Shown: positions 29,262-39,347 of the stretch, in pieces
How the letters are laid out: every line of letters begins with the position of its first letter
Position numbering within the stretch: the stretch's first letter is position 1
Origin: Bartonella sp. F02
GTDB lineage: Bacteria > Pseudomonadota > Alphaproteobacteria > Rhizobiales > Rhizobiaceae
Assembly: GCF_026929975.1 (NCBI RefSeq)
Contig: NZ_JANHOK010000001.1
Span: 124,001 to 188,000, forward strand
Reading direction: 5' to 3'
DNA: 64,000 nucleotides
Made by a program: the position numbers and the translations under genes
Notes under the pieces: generated by a model
What the model was told of the DNA's origin: nothing
The model's input: the letters and a program-made list of their open reading frames with translations, nothing else
Databases searched by the model: none

Positions 29262-32200
29262 TGAAAAAAATATTGCGTCTGGGGGTTTTGTTATTTGGGC
29301 TTTTTTTTCTCATTGTGGGATCTCTTTTTTTTATACAGAAAAAAAACGCGACTTTTTATGAAACACAAGAAAATAATCATTCATGGCTTGTTTCTTTTAT
29401 TGAAAAAAAGCTTTCAACACCTAATCGCCATGTTCGCTTGTATAATGTGCAAGGAACGTTATCTTCAAAAATATCAATTGATACTATTACTATAAGTGAT
29501 AACAAAGGTGTTTGGCTTAAAATTGCTAATGCAGAAATAGATTGGAATCGTCTAGCGTTGTTGAGAGGACGTGTTGATATTAATCAGCTTTCGCTAGAGC
29601 ATATTACGTTTTTACGCAAACCAAAGAATTCTTCTTTTGGTTCTTCTTCTAGAATTGATCAATTTTCTATACCAAAATTGCCTCTGTCTCTTTCTGTCAA
29701 TACGCTTGTGTCTCAGCGTGTGACTTTTGAAAAAGATCTTTTTGGTTGTTCTGCTGATGTGTCATTAAAGGGTCATTTAGTCTTAACGAATAGTGATATT
29801 AATGCAGATATCAAAGTACATCGTTTAGATGCACCGGGTTATGTTTCTCTTTTAACAACAATATCTAATAAAGAGCGTACGGCTAAAATTAATATTTTTG
29901 CTGATGAACCACAAAATGGTATTTTAGCAAATATATTAAATGTTGAAAAACGTCCTGCATTGAACCTTGCTATTGAAGGTGATGGCACTTTTGATGATTT
30001 GGTTGTTGCTCTCCATTTGGATGCAGATCATAAGCCTATTTTGGATGGTGATCTTACTCTTATCAAAACTTTAGAAGGTCATAGTTTTTCTACAAATCTT
30101 TCCGGCATAATTGATGATTTTGTTCCTGTTCAATATCGTCATTTCTTTGAATCTGAAATAATATTACAAGCTGAGACAATAATAACAAAAGAAGGTGCCA
30201 CACGCCTTGATCATATGACGATTCAAAGTAAAGAAATGAATTTTGAAGCGAATGCCGAGTTAACAAAAGATGGGTTTTTGCGCCAATTGTTTATCGATGG
30301 TAAAATGGCTTTTGATAAAGTCAGTGAATCTACGACGTTAGAGGCGCAAACACACTTGGATGATCTGACATTCAAGATTGATTATGGTCGTAAAGGACAA
30401 CCGGTCTGGAAAGGGCAACTTGTTATTCATAATTTGATCAATGAAAATGTTCATATTCGTAATGCTGTTTTTGACATGGGAGGTGTGAGCGAAAATCTTG
30501 ACAGTTTGACTTCTCGCCATGTTGGGATTCAAATTAATGGAAATATTCAAGGAATTACGAGTGCTAAGAATGAATTGTCTAATGCTTTAAATCAAACTGC
30601 TCATGTACATTTAGATGCAGATATAGTAGCCGGAAAACCAATATTTATTCATGACTTAAGTATGACTGCTCAGGGTTTTTCTGTTTGGTTAAAAGGGAAA
30701 GTGAATCATTTTGTTTTTAGTGGTGATCTTGGTTTAAAAGCGCAAACCTTAGAACTTTTAGGGCTGTTTAGTGGGAAACCGCTTTCTGGTGGTGCAGATA
30801 TTAAAGCTAAAGGAACGGTGAATTTAGTAAGAGGCGCTTTTGATCTTGAACTTTCAGGCAATACTGATGATATCAAGGTGGATGTAGAAGCTCTCGATCG
30901 TTTATTTAAAGGAAATCTCATTCTTTCAGGAAATGCTACGCGAAATATGGAAGGTTTCGTTGTAAGACATTTACGTTTGAAAAATAAATATACTGACATA
31001 AAAGCTAAAGGCCATTTTTCAAATAAGAATGCGAAGATGGATTTTTATGCTCAACTCTCTGATCTTACTGTCTTGAATCCAAAAATGAATGGTGCGGTTA
31101 TAGTGCGAGGAGCGATTAGAGGGCATCATAATTTTGTAATGCTGAGTACGCACGCTCATGTAGATGAAGCTCTTTTTGTTGGAAAAAAACTTCAAAATAC
31201 AATGGTTAATGTTAATGTTCTTATGAATAATACATCGCTAACTCCTTCTTTCACGGGTTTTGTAAAAGGAAGAGGGGTTTTTGCTGAAAAACCACTGCAA
31301 TTATCAGCTTCTTTTGATAATTCTAATCGTATTTGGAAGGTTGAAAATATCAATATTAAAGGGGGTGATGCAAAGATAACGGGCGATTTTTCTCAGACGC
31401 TTAAAGGTTTTATGAAAGGAAATTTACACATTGATGCCGACAATATCTCAACACTTGCTGCGTTGTTTTTACAAAAAGGAAGTGGAAGTGTGAAGGGAGA
31501 TTTTGTTTTAGATGAACAAAATGAAAAACAGAAAGCCAACTTGAAGATTAATATTGATCGTTTGAATCTTGCAAAAAATAAGATAAAAAAATTGGAAATA
31601 CAGGCTGATATATTTGATCCTTTTGGTGCTATTCAGTTTGAAGGTTTTGCTAATGCAGAACATGTCCAAACACCATTAATAATCGTCAATCACTTCAATG
31701 CTCATGCAAATGGTGATAAAGGACAAACAGTTTTTGATGCTCAAGCAACATTACATGATAATATAAAAACACAGCTTTCTGGTTATGTGACTACGGTAGG
31801 ATTACCGGCTGATGTACGGAAAAAAGTGCAACTTGAAACTTTGGATGTGAAGCAATCTAATGTTCATGCCACATTACTCAAACCAGTTACGATTATTCAT
31901 GATGCAAATGGGATCGTGATGAGTGAGTTGGGGCTTACGGTTAATGGTGGGACAGTTTCTCTTGTAGGTAATTTTTATGATGCTCTTAATCTACGTTTCT
32001 CAATGAATGCTTTTCCTGTTTCTTTGGTCAATTTGTGGAAACCTGATCTTGGTGCTCGTGGTACTTTGACGGGAGACATTATGATTCGTGGTCATTTTGA
32101 AAAACCTGAAGTGAGTTACGTTTTAAATGGAAAAGAATTAACAATTGCTGCTTTTGAAGACAAAAAAATAACGCCTTTTGCATTTTTAGCGAAAGGTAAG

Positions 32201-33898
32201 ATGGTGAATAAAAATCTTATTGTGCAAGCTGATTTAACGGGAGAAGATCTACATGCACAAACGCAAGGAACGATATCTTTAGATAACAATAAACTTGATT
32301 TGAAAATTGATTTGCAAAATGTTCCCGCACATTTGGCGAACGGCTTTATTACAAAACAAGCTCTTTCAGGAATGATGATGGGGCAAGTTGGTGTTGGTGG
32401 AACATTAAAAGATCCTTTAATTCGCTTTGAGCTTTCTAGTAAAAATTTAACAGTGATAACGCATAAAGGATTAGAATCAATTAATATGAATGCTCGTGGT
32501 TCTTATAAAAAATCGACATTTCATATCGAACATATGGTTGCAACAGGATTCAAGGAGTTGGATCTGTCACTCAATGGACATGTTCCTTTGAATGGTTCAG
32601 AAATTGGATTGAATGTTAAAGGAACAATTCCTCTTGTCTTAATTGATCCATTTTTAGCTGAGCGTGGCGCATATATGGAAGGAATTGCAAGAATAGAGAC
32701 AACGTTGAATGGTACGATGTCTGAACCAAGCTTGATAGGAAATTTTTCTGTCGCGAATGGCCATTTTTTCGATTCACAAACAAATTTTGGATTGAATAAT
32801 ATCGTGCTTGAAGGAAAATCGAATGGTGATAATATCACTTTAGAGCGTGCATATGCTTATTTTCCTGCTGGAGGATCTGTTTCTGTTTCAGGAAATGTTT
32901 CAAGTGATTTGCAGACAGATTTAGCTATTCATTTTGATCGGGCTCGTTATAATGATGGGTCGATGATTTTTGCTACATTAACGGGTAATATGACAGTAAC
33001 TGGACCTTTGTTGAGTGATCTTCTCATAGGAGGGAATCTTACTGTTGAAAAAGCTGAAATTCTGGTTCCTGATCATTTCCGAAATACAAAATTTCTTGAT
33101 ATTAAACATAAAAATTTAACTCAGTTAATTCAAAAAACGCTTGAATACGCTGAGGTTAAGAGTCTTGATCATAATCAAAATCTTTCTAAAGAGCCTTCTG
33201 CTATTGTGCGATTGAATATGAATATTAATGCGCGCAATAAATTTTTTGTGCGTGGTCGTGGTCTAGATGTTGAATTAGGAGGACGCATTAATTTGGCTGG
33301 TCCTTTGCACAATGTTCGTCCAGTTGGTGAGTTTCAGATGATTCGAGGGCGCTTTGATATTCTTTCACGACGTCTCAATTTTGATCAAGGACAAGCAAGT
33401 TTTAATGGAAACCTTAATCCCACTGTTTATTTTGTTGCGAATAGTAATAGTGGAGATACAAACGTTACTGTAACTGTTAGTGGAACGATCGATAATATTA
33501 ATGTTAATTTTTCTTCACAACCTGTTTTACCGCAAGATGAAGTGTTGGCACGTTTAATTTTTAATCGTTCTTTGAATGAGTTATCACCATTACAAATTGC
33601 TCAGCTTGCAGCGGCAGCAGCTGAGCTTGCAGGCGCTTCTAATACATCTTTGTTGAATACTTTACGCGCTAAAATTGGTCTTGATGATCTTGATGTTGTC
33701 GTTGATGAAAAAGGAAATACGGGTTTACGGATTGGACGCTACATCCACGATAACATTTATTTAGGTTTGGAAGCAGGGTCAAATGGAAAAACAAAAGGAA
33801 CAGTTAATTTAGATATTTCACGAAATCTCAAGGCTAAAGGTGCTATTGGGAATGATAATGACTCTAGTTTTGGCCTATTTTACGAAAAAGATTACTAA
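29261..33898 (+). CDS. tamB: TamB, inner-membrane-anchored translocation and assembly protein
   Basis: A 1545-aa AsmA/YhdP-like bridge protein; one N-terminal membrane anchor (ILRLGVLLFGLFFLIVGSLF, about 4-23) is followed by a very long periplasmic beta-rich region with many LxxxGxxx-type repeats that would form a hydrophobic groove. The C-terminal DUF490 domain is recognisable: GGRINLAGPL, RPVGEFQMIRGRFDILSRRL, QPVLPQDEVLARLIFNR and GLRIGRYIHDNIYLGLEAG. It pairs with TamA and may also take part in phospholipid transport to the outer membrane, as proposed for this family. Longer than E. coli TamB (about 1260 aa), as usual for rhizobia. Confidence 0.93.
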   Translation: MKKILRLGVLLFGLFFLIVGSLFFIQKKNATFYETQENNHSWLVSFIEKKLSTPNRHVRLYNVQGTLSSKISIDTITISDNKGVWLKIANAEIDWNRLALLRGRVDINQLSLEHITFLRKPKNSSFGSSSRIDQFSIPKLPLSLSVNTLVSQRVTFEKDLFGCSADVSLKGHLVLTNSDINADIKVHRLDAPGYVSLLTTISNKERTAKINIFADEPQNGILANILNVEKRPALNLAIEGDGTFDDLVVALHLDADHKPILDGDLTLIKTLEGHSFSTNLSGIIDDFVPVQYRHFFESEIILQAETIITKEGATRLDHMTIQSKEMNFEANAELTKDGFLRQLFIDGKMAFDKVSESTTLEAQTHLDDLTFKIDYGRKGQPVWKGQLVIHNLINENVHIRNAVFDMGGVSENLDSLTSRHVGIQINGNIQGITSAKNELSNALNQTAHVHLDADIVAGKPIFIHDLSMTAQGFSVWLKGKVNHFVFSGDLGLKAQTLELLGLFSGKPLSGGADIKAKGTVNLVRGAFDLELSGNTDDIKVDVEALDRLFKGNLILSGNATRNMEGFVVRHLRLKNKYTDIKAKGHFSNKNAKMDFYAQLSDLTVLNPKMNGAVIVRGAIRGHHNFVMLSTHAHVDEALFVGKKLQNTMVNVNVLMNNTSLTPSFTGFVKGRGVFAEKPLQLSASFDNSNRIWKVENINIKGGDAKITGDFSQTLKGFMKGNLHIDADNISTLAALFLQKGSGSVKGDFVLDEQNEKQKANLKINIDRLNLAKNKIKKLEIQADIFDPFGAIQFEGFANAEHVQTPLIIVNHFNAHANGDKGQTVFDAQATLHDNIKTQLSGYVTTVGLPADVRKKVQLETLDVKQSNVHATLLKPVTIIHDANGIVMSELGLTVNGGTVSLVGNFYDALNLRFSMNAFPVSLVNLWKPDLGARGTLTGDIMIRGHFEKPEVSYVLNGKELTIAAFEDKKITPFAFLAKGKMVNKNLIVQADLTGEDLHAQTQGTISLDNNKLDLKIDLQNVPAHLANGFITKQALSGMMMGQVGVGGTLKDPLIRFELSSKNLTVITHKGLESINMNARGSYKKSTFHIEHMVATGFKELDLSLNGHVPLNGSEIGLNVKGTIPLVLIDPFLAERGAYMEGIARIETTLNGTMSEPSLIGNFSVANGHFFDSQTNFGLNNIVLEGKSNGDNITLERAYAYFPAGGSVSVSGNVSSDLQTDLAIHFDRARYNDGSMIFATLTGNMTVTGPLLSDLLIGGNLTVEKAEILVPDHFRNTKFLDIKHKNLTQLIQKTLEYAEVKSLDHNQNLSKEPSAIVRLNMNINARNKFFVRGRGLDVELGGRINLAGPLHNVRPVGEFQMIRGRFDILSRRLNFDQGQASFNGNLNPTVYFVANSNSGDTNVTVTVSGTIDNINVNFSSQPVLPQDEVLARLIFNRSLNELSPLQIAQLAAAAAELAGASNTSLLNTLRAKIGLDDLDVVVDEKGNTGLRIGRYIHDNIYLGLEAGSNGKTKGTVNLDISRNLKAKGAIGNDNDSSFGLFYEKDY

Positions 33899-33930
33899 AA
33901 AAGAAATTTTGAAAATTCATCTCTTAAAGA

Positions 33931-35691
33931 TTATTGCCTTTTGAATTGAATATTATGAAGTTTTTTATAAAGACCGTTTTCTTTTGCGAGTAATTCTGAT
34001 TGGGTTCCTTGTTCAACTAAATTACCATTTTTTATGACAATAATTTTATGGGCACGTGCAATTGTAGAGAGTCGATGGGCAATGACAAGCGTAGTACGCC
34101 CCTTTGTGAGATGGTGAAGAGCTTCATTGATTTGCGCTTCCGTGTGTGAATCTAAAGCGCTTGTTGCTTCATCAAGAATTAAAATTTCACTATCATGCAG
34201 TATAGCTCGAGCAATAGCAAGACGCTGTTTTTGTCCCCCTGAAAGGTTATTCCCATTATCACCGACTTGTGTGTCATAACCATTTGGAAATTCCATAATA
34301 AAATCATGAGCATTAGCTGCTTTTGCTGCTTTTATTATATCTTCATTGCTCGCTCCTTCTTTGCCAAGTCCGATATTGTATTTGATGCTTCCTTGAAATA
34401 GGAAAGTATCTTGGCCTACGTAAGCCATAAGGTTGCGAAGAGAGCGAAATGTGGTTTGGCGAATATCTTGATCGCCAATGAATATCTGCCCTTGTGTAGG
34501 GTCATAAAGACGCATAATCAGGTTAATAATTGTCGATTTTCCTGATCCTGATGGCCCAACTAAGGCTGTCATTTTTCCTGCTTCTATTTCCAGATTGATA
34601 TCATTTAGAACCATTTGACCATCTGTGTAAGCAAATGAAACATGTTCAAAACGGATGGAGAGATTTGTTTTATTGAGATCTTTAGCGTCTTTATGTTCTA
34701 CAACAGTAATAGGATGATCAAGTATTTCAAACATTGTTCGGATACTAATCAAACCCGATTCAATTTTGACGCGTACATTTGCTAGCCTTTTAGCAGGTTC
34801 ATAGGTTAGAAGCAAAGCGACAATAAAAGACATTAATTCACCTTGAACGCCTGCTCGTTGTGTAGCGAGGTAACCAGAAAGACAAATAACCCCTGCTATG
34901 GCAATTCCGGTAAGTGTTTCCATAATAGGGTTTGTAGCAGCTTCAAGTGTTGCAATGCTGTTTGCTTGTTTTTCAACATCGCTAATAGCTTTATTCATGC
35001 GTTGTTTCATCAACTTTTCAAGTGAAAAAGCTTTTATAACACGAATTCCAACAGCGGTTTCTTGAACGAGCTTGATAATTTCTCCGAGTGAGAAAAGTTC
35101 TTTTTCCACCAGATTACGAATACGTTTTAAGGCTATTCGAATTCCTAAAAATGCTAATGGACCGATTGTTAAGGTAATAACAATTAACGTGAAATTTTGA
35201 ATGAGCATCACAAGAACTAAGCCAATAACAGAGAGTAAATCACGTACAAAAGTTGTAATGATTGTATCAATGATGTTACGTGCTGCTGTTGCATTATGTG
35301 TTACGCGGACAAGAAGATCTGATGAAGTATTCTTATGATAAAAAGAAACACCTTGTTCCATAAGACGTGCGTAAATTTTGCGCTGTTGTTCCGCAACAAT
35401 ACTATTACCTGCTTTGCTTAAAAAATAGATTTGAGCAAAAGTTGAGATGCCTTTGAGAATAAAAATGAAAGCAATAATGCTAGAAATAAAAACAATCATA
35501 CCAAAATTCTGTGCCGCAATAATATAATTGACAGCATCGCGCATAATCCACGCGCTGGCCGCAGTTGTGCATGCAATGATGATCATTGAAAAAATAGCTG
35601 CACTATACCAGAAGACATGTTTATGAAAATTTTCTCGAAAAAGACGAATAATAAGATATTTATCAAACGAAGATATTGGTTTTGTGATCAT
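33931..35691 (-). CDS. ABC transporter, fused permease and ATPase (MsbA-like exporter)
   Basis: A 586-aa half-transporter. The N-terminal membrane domain has six hydrophobic segments within about 25-310. The nucleotide-binding domain shows Walker A VGPSGSGKSTIINL (about 373-386), Q-loop YVGQDTFLFQG, signature LSGGQKQRLAIARAI, Walker B ILILDEATSALD and the H-loop VIAHRLSTIARA. Architecture fits lipid A/phospholipid flippases (MsbA) and related multidrug exporters; substrate cannot be decided from sequence. It is convergent with tamB 32 bases away and lies downstream of infC on the same strand, about 225 bp apart. I leave the symbol blank because rhizobia carry several MsbA-like paralogues. Confidence 0.88.
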   Translation of the reverse strand: MITKPISSFDKYLIIRLFRENFHKHVFWYSAAIFSMIIIACTTAASAWIMRDAVNYIIAAQNFGMIVFISSIIAFIFILKGISTFAQIYFLSKAGNSIVAEQQRKIYARLMEQGVSFYHKNTSSDLLVRVTHNATAARNIIDTIITTFVRDLLSVIGLVLVMLIQNFTLIVITLTIGPLAFLGIRIALKRIRNLVEKELFSLGEIIKLVQETAVGIRVIKAFSLEKLMKQRMNKAISDVEKQANSIATLEAATNPIMETLTGIAIAGVICLSGYLATQRAGVQGELMSFIVALLLTYEPAKRLANVRVKIESGLISIRTMFEILDHPITVVEHKDAKDLNKTNLSIRFEHVSFAYTDGQMVLNDINLEIEAGKMTALVGPSGSGKSTIINLIMRLYDPTQGQIFIGDQDIRQTTFRSLRNLMAYVGQDTFLFQGSIKYNIGLGKEGASNEDIIKAAKAANAHDFIMEFPNGYDTQVGDNGNNLSGGQKQRLAIARAILHDSEILILDEATSALDSHTEAQINEALHHLTKGRTTLVIAHRLSTIARAHKIIVIKNGNLVEQGTQSELLAKENGLYKKLHNIQFKRQ

Positions 35692-35830
35692 ACAACGCTT
35701 TTATTCTCTCTCGTTGTTTTATGCAAGATAGAGGTATCTCGCGCAAAAGATAGAATGGTTTTTCTCTAAAAGGGAAGAGAATTTTCTTGTAGAGAAATTT
35801 AACATCAGAATACAAAAAAATCCTGAAAGA

Positions 35831-35853
35831 CACCGCAACAACAATCAGCGGTG
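35831..35853 (-). terminator. possible terminator downstream of infC
   Basis: On the minus strand CACCGC, 11-base loop, GCGGTG, followed by TCTTTCAGGATTTTTTT. The stem is only 6 bp and the T-run begins about 9 bases later, so this is a weak candidate that fits by position. Confidence 0.35.
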
Positions 35854-35916
35854 CTTTCATGACATAATTGCGTGTTTATTTTAATAGGATGTGCACACGA
35901 GATCCCTCTATGAGAA

Positions 35917-36453
35917 CTATTTGGGTGCTATAACCATCATTATCTGGCGTCCTTCAAATTTTGGTTCAGATTCGATTTTAGCAATTTCGCTCGTATCTTC
36001 TTTGATTCGTTGAAGAAGTTTTATCCCAAGATCCTGGTGTGCCATTTCGCGACCACGAAAACGTAAAGTGATTTTCACTTTATCACCGTTGCTGATAAAG
36101 CGATGAATGGCTTTAAGTTTAACTTCATAATCGTGAATATCAACATTTGGCCGCATCTTAATCTCTTTGATTTCGATGACTTTTTGTTTTTTACGTATTT
36201 CAGCCGCTTTTTTTTGATTTTGGTATTTGAGTTTTCCTAAATCAACGATTTTACAGACAGGCGGCTCCGCATTTGGGACAATTTCAACCAAATCAAGGCC
36301 AGCGGCTGCAGCCATAGCAAGAGCTTCTTGCGTTGGAACTACTCCTTGATGTTGTCCTTCATCATTAATCAGTTGAACACATGGAACACAGATATCTTGA
36401 TTTGAACGTGGCCCATCTTTGAGGGCGGGGGTTATTCTAGATGGTCGGCGAAT
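35917..36453 (-). CDS. infC: translation initiation factor IF-3, AUU start
   Basis: IF-3 binds the 30S subunit, keeps it free of 50S and checks the initiator codon. The frame is open upstream of the first internal Met to a stop at 36457-36459. The codon two positions after that stop is ATT (36451-36453), with a perfect AAGGAG 8 bases upstream (minus strand), while no ATG, GTG or TTG is similarly placed. An AUU start is the classic self-regulating infC start. This gives 178 aa, the expected length: N domain with [20 protein letters not shown], linker [17 protein letters not shown] domain [21 protein letters not shown] 132-aa version starting at 36315 would lose much of the N domain. rpmI and rplT, often next to infC, are not adjacent. 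Confidence 0.95.
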   Translation of the reverse strand: MRRPSRITPALKDGPRSNQDICVPCVQLINDEGQHQGVVPTQEALAMAAAAGLDLVEIVPNAEPPVCKIVDLGKLKYQNQKKAAEIRKKQKVIEIKEIKMRPNVDIHDYEVKLKAIHRFISNGDKVKITLRFRGREMAHQDLGIKLLQRIKEDTSEIAKIESEPKFEGRQIMMVIAPK

Positions 36454-36667
36454 GGTTTATGCTCCTTAATTCCGATTTATTTACAATATATTTAATATAC
36501 AATACATATTTTAATATACAATTGTATAAGGAAAAACAACTGGAATTTATATATGAAAAAACAACAAGGAGATGTGTTTTTTACTATTATTTGTAATGTA
36601 TATTAATTTATTATTCTGAGGTTAGTGTTTTTCTTTCTATATATTAAGGACATTTTGGGGAGGAGAT

Positions 36668-37453
36668 ATGATAATGAATCAAAATATTCCTTGTCAGTTT
36701 TTTTCATTTGAAAAGACAGCTCTTGCTGTTCGTTTTCGCAAAGGTAATCGCTCTCCTGGTTTAGTTTGGCTTTCTGGTTATCGATCAGATATGCTTGCGA
36801 ATAAAGCGATGAAAATTGATTCTTTTGCTCAAAAAAATGATTTGTCTTGTTTGCGTTTTGATTATTCCGGTCATGGAGAGTCGGAAGGTGACTTTTTTCA
36901 AGGAACAATTTCTCGCTGGGTACAGGAAAGTTTAGCAGTCTTTGAAAATTATTGTGAAGGACCACAAATTTTAATTGGTTCTTCTATGGGAGGATGGATT
37001 GCATTGAGACTTGCAATGATGCTTGCGCAGAAAAACAGAGAAATTGCTGGCATGGTATTGATTGCACCTGCTCCCGATTTCACGCAAACTTTGGTGGAGC
37101 CGGCTTTGGGAGAAGCAGAATGGAAGATTTTAGAAGAAAAAGGTTATGTTGAACGACCTGCGGTTGGTGATGGGGATCCGCTTCCTTTTACGAAAACCTT
37201 AATTGAAGATGGGCGTAATAACTGTGTCATGAAAGGATGCATTGATCTTAGGTGTCCAATTCATATTTTGCAAGGGATGGAAGATACAGAGATTCCCTAT
37301 CAGCATACGTTGACTTTGCTCGATCATTTACCTTTACATGATGTAACATTAACACTCATTCGTGATGGAGATCATAGATTGTCGCGTCCGCAAGATTTGG
37401 AGTGTCTTGAGAAAGTGTTAATGTCATTGGTTGAGCGTATTAATGCAAAATAA
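36668..37453 (+). CDS. alpha/beta hydrolase, copy 1 (ABHD10-like serine hydrolase)
   Basis: A 261-aa cytosolic alpha/beta hydrolase. The nucleophile elbow is GSSMGG (Ser106); an acid candidate lies in QGMEDTEIPYQH and the catalytic His in DGDHRLSR. LVWLSGYRSDM and FDYSGHGESEGDF mark the oxyanion and cap regions typical of the rhizobial proteins often found beside infC, which resemble the mammalian thioesterase/esterase ABHD10. Substrate unknown. Start at 36668 with GGGGAGGAG upstream; the ATG at 36674 is an alternative. A very similar gene follows 178 bp downstream; much of the N-terminal half is identical between them at the DNA level. Confidence 0.85.
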   Translation: MIMNQNIPCQFFSFEKTALAVRFRKGNRSPGLVWLSGYRSDMLANKAMKIDSFAQKNDLSCLRFDYSGHGESEGDFFQGTISRWVQESLAVFENYCEGPQILIGSSMGGWIALRLAMMLAQKNREIAGMVLIAPAPDFTQTLVEPALGEAEWKILEEKGYVERPAVGDGDPLPFTKTLIEDGRNNCVMKGCIDLRCPIHILQGMEDTEIPYQHTLTLLDHLPLHDVTLTLIRDGDHRLSRPQDLECLEKVLMSLVERINAK

Positions 37454-37631
37454 AATTAAGTTTGAATCAATGATTAAAGAAATGATTTATGATTCTCAAA
37501 GGAAGAGATTTTCTTTGAGCGTATAATTTTGTTATGTGTGCTGTTTATGTCGATGACAAAACAGTAAGAGTTTGTTTTTTAATTATTTGTAAATTCTTCA
37601 TTCTTTAAATGATTTTTTTAAAGGAGATGCA

Positions 37632-38417
37632 GTGGATAAAAATACTTCTTGCCAATTTTTTTCATTTGAAGAGACAGCTCTTGCTGTTCGTTTTCGCAAA
37701 GGTAATCGTTCCCCTGGTTTGGTTTGGCTTTCTGGTTATCGATCAAATATGCTTAGCAGTAAGCCGATTATGGTTGATTCTTTTGCTCAAAAAAATGATT
37801 TGTCTTGTTTGCGTTTTGATTATTCCGGTCATGGAGAGTCGGAAGGTGATTTTTTTCAAGGGACAATTTCTCGCTGGGTACAGGAAAGTTTAGCAGTCTT
37901 TGAAAATTATTGTGAGGGACCGCAAATTTTGGTTGGTTTTTCTATGGGTGGGTGGATTGCTTTGAGGCTTGCCATGATGCTTGCACAAAAAAATAAACCG
38001 ATTGCTGGTATGGTACTCATTGCACCGGCACCTGACTTTACACAGACTTTATTAGAACCGATTTTAGACATAGAAGAAAGAAAGATGTTGGTAGAAAAAG
38101 GTTACGTTAATCGACCTATGGTTGGTGAGATGGTTCCTTTTACAAAAGCATTGATTGAAGATGGGAAAAATAATCGCATTATGAGGGGACGTATCGGTAT
38201 TGAATGTCCAATTCATATTTTGCAAGGAATGAAAGATGAGGAGGTTCCTTATCAACATACGTTGACTTTGCTTGAGCATTTGCCTTTACACGATGTAACA
38301 TTGACTCTTATTCGCGATGCAGATCATGGAGTGTCACGTCTGCAAGATTTGGAGTGTCTTGAAAAAATACTTATGTTATCGATTGAGCGAATGAATACCA
38401 AATCAATGCAAGAATAA
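37632..38417 (+). CDS. alpha/beta hydrolase, copy 2 (paralogue of the upstream gene)
   Basis: A 261-aa paralogue of the preceding hydrolase, started by GTG with AAGGAG 6 bases upstream. The nucleophile elbow is GFSMGG (Ser104), with GMKDEEVPYQH and DADHGVSR supplying acid and His. Residues about 8-38 and 50-97 are nearly identical to copy 1, whereas the segment around 130-190 has diverged (for example ILDIEERKMLVEKGYVNR against LGEAEWKILEEKGYVER). All catalytic residues are kept, so both are probably active. An ATG at 37627 is in another frame and not used. Confidence 0.85.
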   Translation: MDKNTSCQFFSFEETALAVRFRKGNRSPGLVWLSGYRSNMLSSKPIMVDSFAQKNDLSCLRFDYSGHGESEGDFFQGTISRWVQESLAVFENYCEGPQILVGFSMGGWIALRLAMMLAQKNKPIAGMVLIAPAPDFTQTLLEPILDIEERKMLVEKGYVNRPMVGEMVPFTKALIEDGKNNRIMRGRIGIECPIHILQGMKDEEVPYQHTLTLLEHLPLHDVTLTLIRDADHGVSRLQDLECLEKILMLSIERMNTKSMQE

Positions 38418-38453
38418 AAGTTAAATTCTTATTCTTTATAAAGAAAATGATTG

Positions 38454-39173
38454 ATGACCATTTATGAGAAAGATTTAATTTTTTCTGGTCGTGTTATCCC
38501 TTTACATGTCCGAGAATACGCATATGCGCGCCGCTTTACTTTACGCATTGATGTAAGGACGCAGAAAGTTTTTTTAACAATACCACCTGCAATCAATCTA
38601 TGTACTGTTGAGCGTTTCATAGATAAACATCGGACTTGGATTGAGTCACAGCTTTCGCGTGAAAATTATTCTATTAAAGAAGGAGTGAAAATTCCTTTGT
38701 TGGGTATTGCGCACACTATAACGCGTAAAGAAGGACGTGGCGTTTTTGAAATTATTGAAGGTGATACAACACAAGAACCAAAAATTGTTATCTATAGTCG
38801 AGCCGAACATCTTCCAAGGCGTGTTGCTGATGTTTTAAAAAAGCAAGCTGAAATTATTATTACTCCATTAGTAACACATTATGCACAAAAAGTAGAACGC
38901 GAGGTTAAATCGGTCCGTTATAAAGATACGAAGAGCCGTTGGGGATCATGTTCGGTTGATGGACGCTTGTCTTTTTCATGGCGTCTTATTATGGCACCAA
39001 AGGAAATCATTGAATATGTTGTTGCACATGAGATAGCTCATCTCATTGAGATGAATCATGGAATAAGATTTTGGACTCTTTGTGAAAAATTGTATCCTGG
39101 GAGTAAAACATATCGAGCTTGGTTGAAAAAAAACGGTCACACACTGCAAGCAATTAATTTTCATGATAGATAA
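38454..39173 (+). CDS. YgjP-like zinc metallopeptidase domain protein (SprT/M48-like)
   Basis: A 239-aa protein of the YgjP/DUF45 family. The zinc site is HEIAHLIEMNH (His192, His196, His202 by my count, with Glu193), preceded by the family motif RWGSCSVDGRLSFSWRLIMAP. The N-terminal half is a beta-rich region (RRFTLRIDVRTQKVFLTIPP). The cellular role of bacterial YgjP proteins is not settled. The ATG at 38454 is preferred over a TTG at 38451. It follows the second hydrolase by about 36 bases and could be co-transcribed; a strong terminator lies about 130 bases downstream. Confidence 0.88.
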   Translation: MTIYEKDLIFSGRVIPLHVREYAYARRFTLRIDVRTQKVFLTIPPAINLCTVERFIDKHRTWIESQLSRENYSIKEGVKIPLLGIAHTITRKEGRGVFEIIEGDTTQEPKIVIYSRAEHLPRRVADVLKKQAEIIITPLVTHYAQKVEREVKSVRYKDTKSRWGSCSVDGRLSFSWRLIMAPKEIIEYVVAHEIAHLIEMNHGIRFWTLCEKLYPGSKTYRAWLKKNGHTLQAINFHDR

Positions 39174-39304
39174 AGTCTATGATTTTCTCACAACATATAC
39201 GAAAAAATATAGGCGTTATGACCCAATTTTTATTCATAAATTATTCAATAATATTGGCTGGAACTTTTTGTTGAATGTGTTGTTATATGTTTGCATAGCC
39301 ACGG

Positions 39305-39347
39305 AGTATTGAGGCTATAAAAAGCCTCAATACTATTATTTTTTCTT
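39305..39347 (+). terminator. intrinsic terminator after the ygjP-like gene
   Basis: AGTATTGAGGCT, six-base loop (ataaaa), AGCCTCAATACT: a perfect 12-bp stem followed by attattttttctt. It closes the hydrolase/hydrolase/ygjP-like run and insulates dapE. Confidence 0.88.

Noticed and set aside
36603-36965. 120-codon minus frame opposite the first hydrolase gene
   Set aside because: It is antisense to a well-supported gene and its composition mirrors that coding strand.
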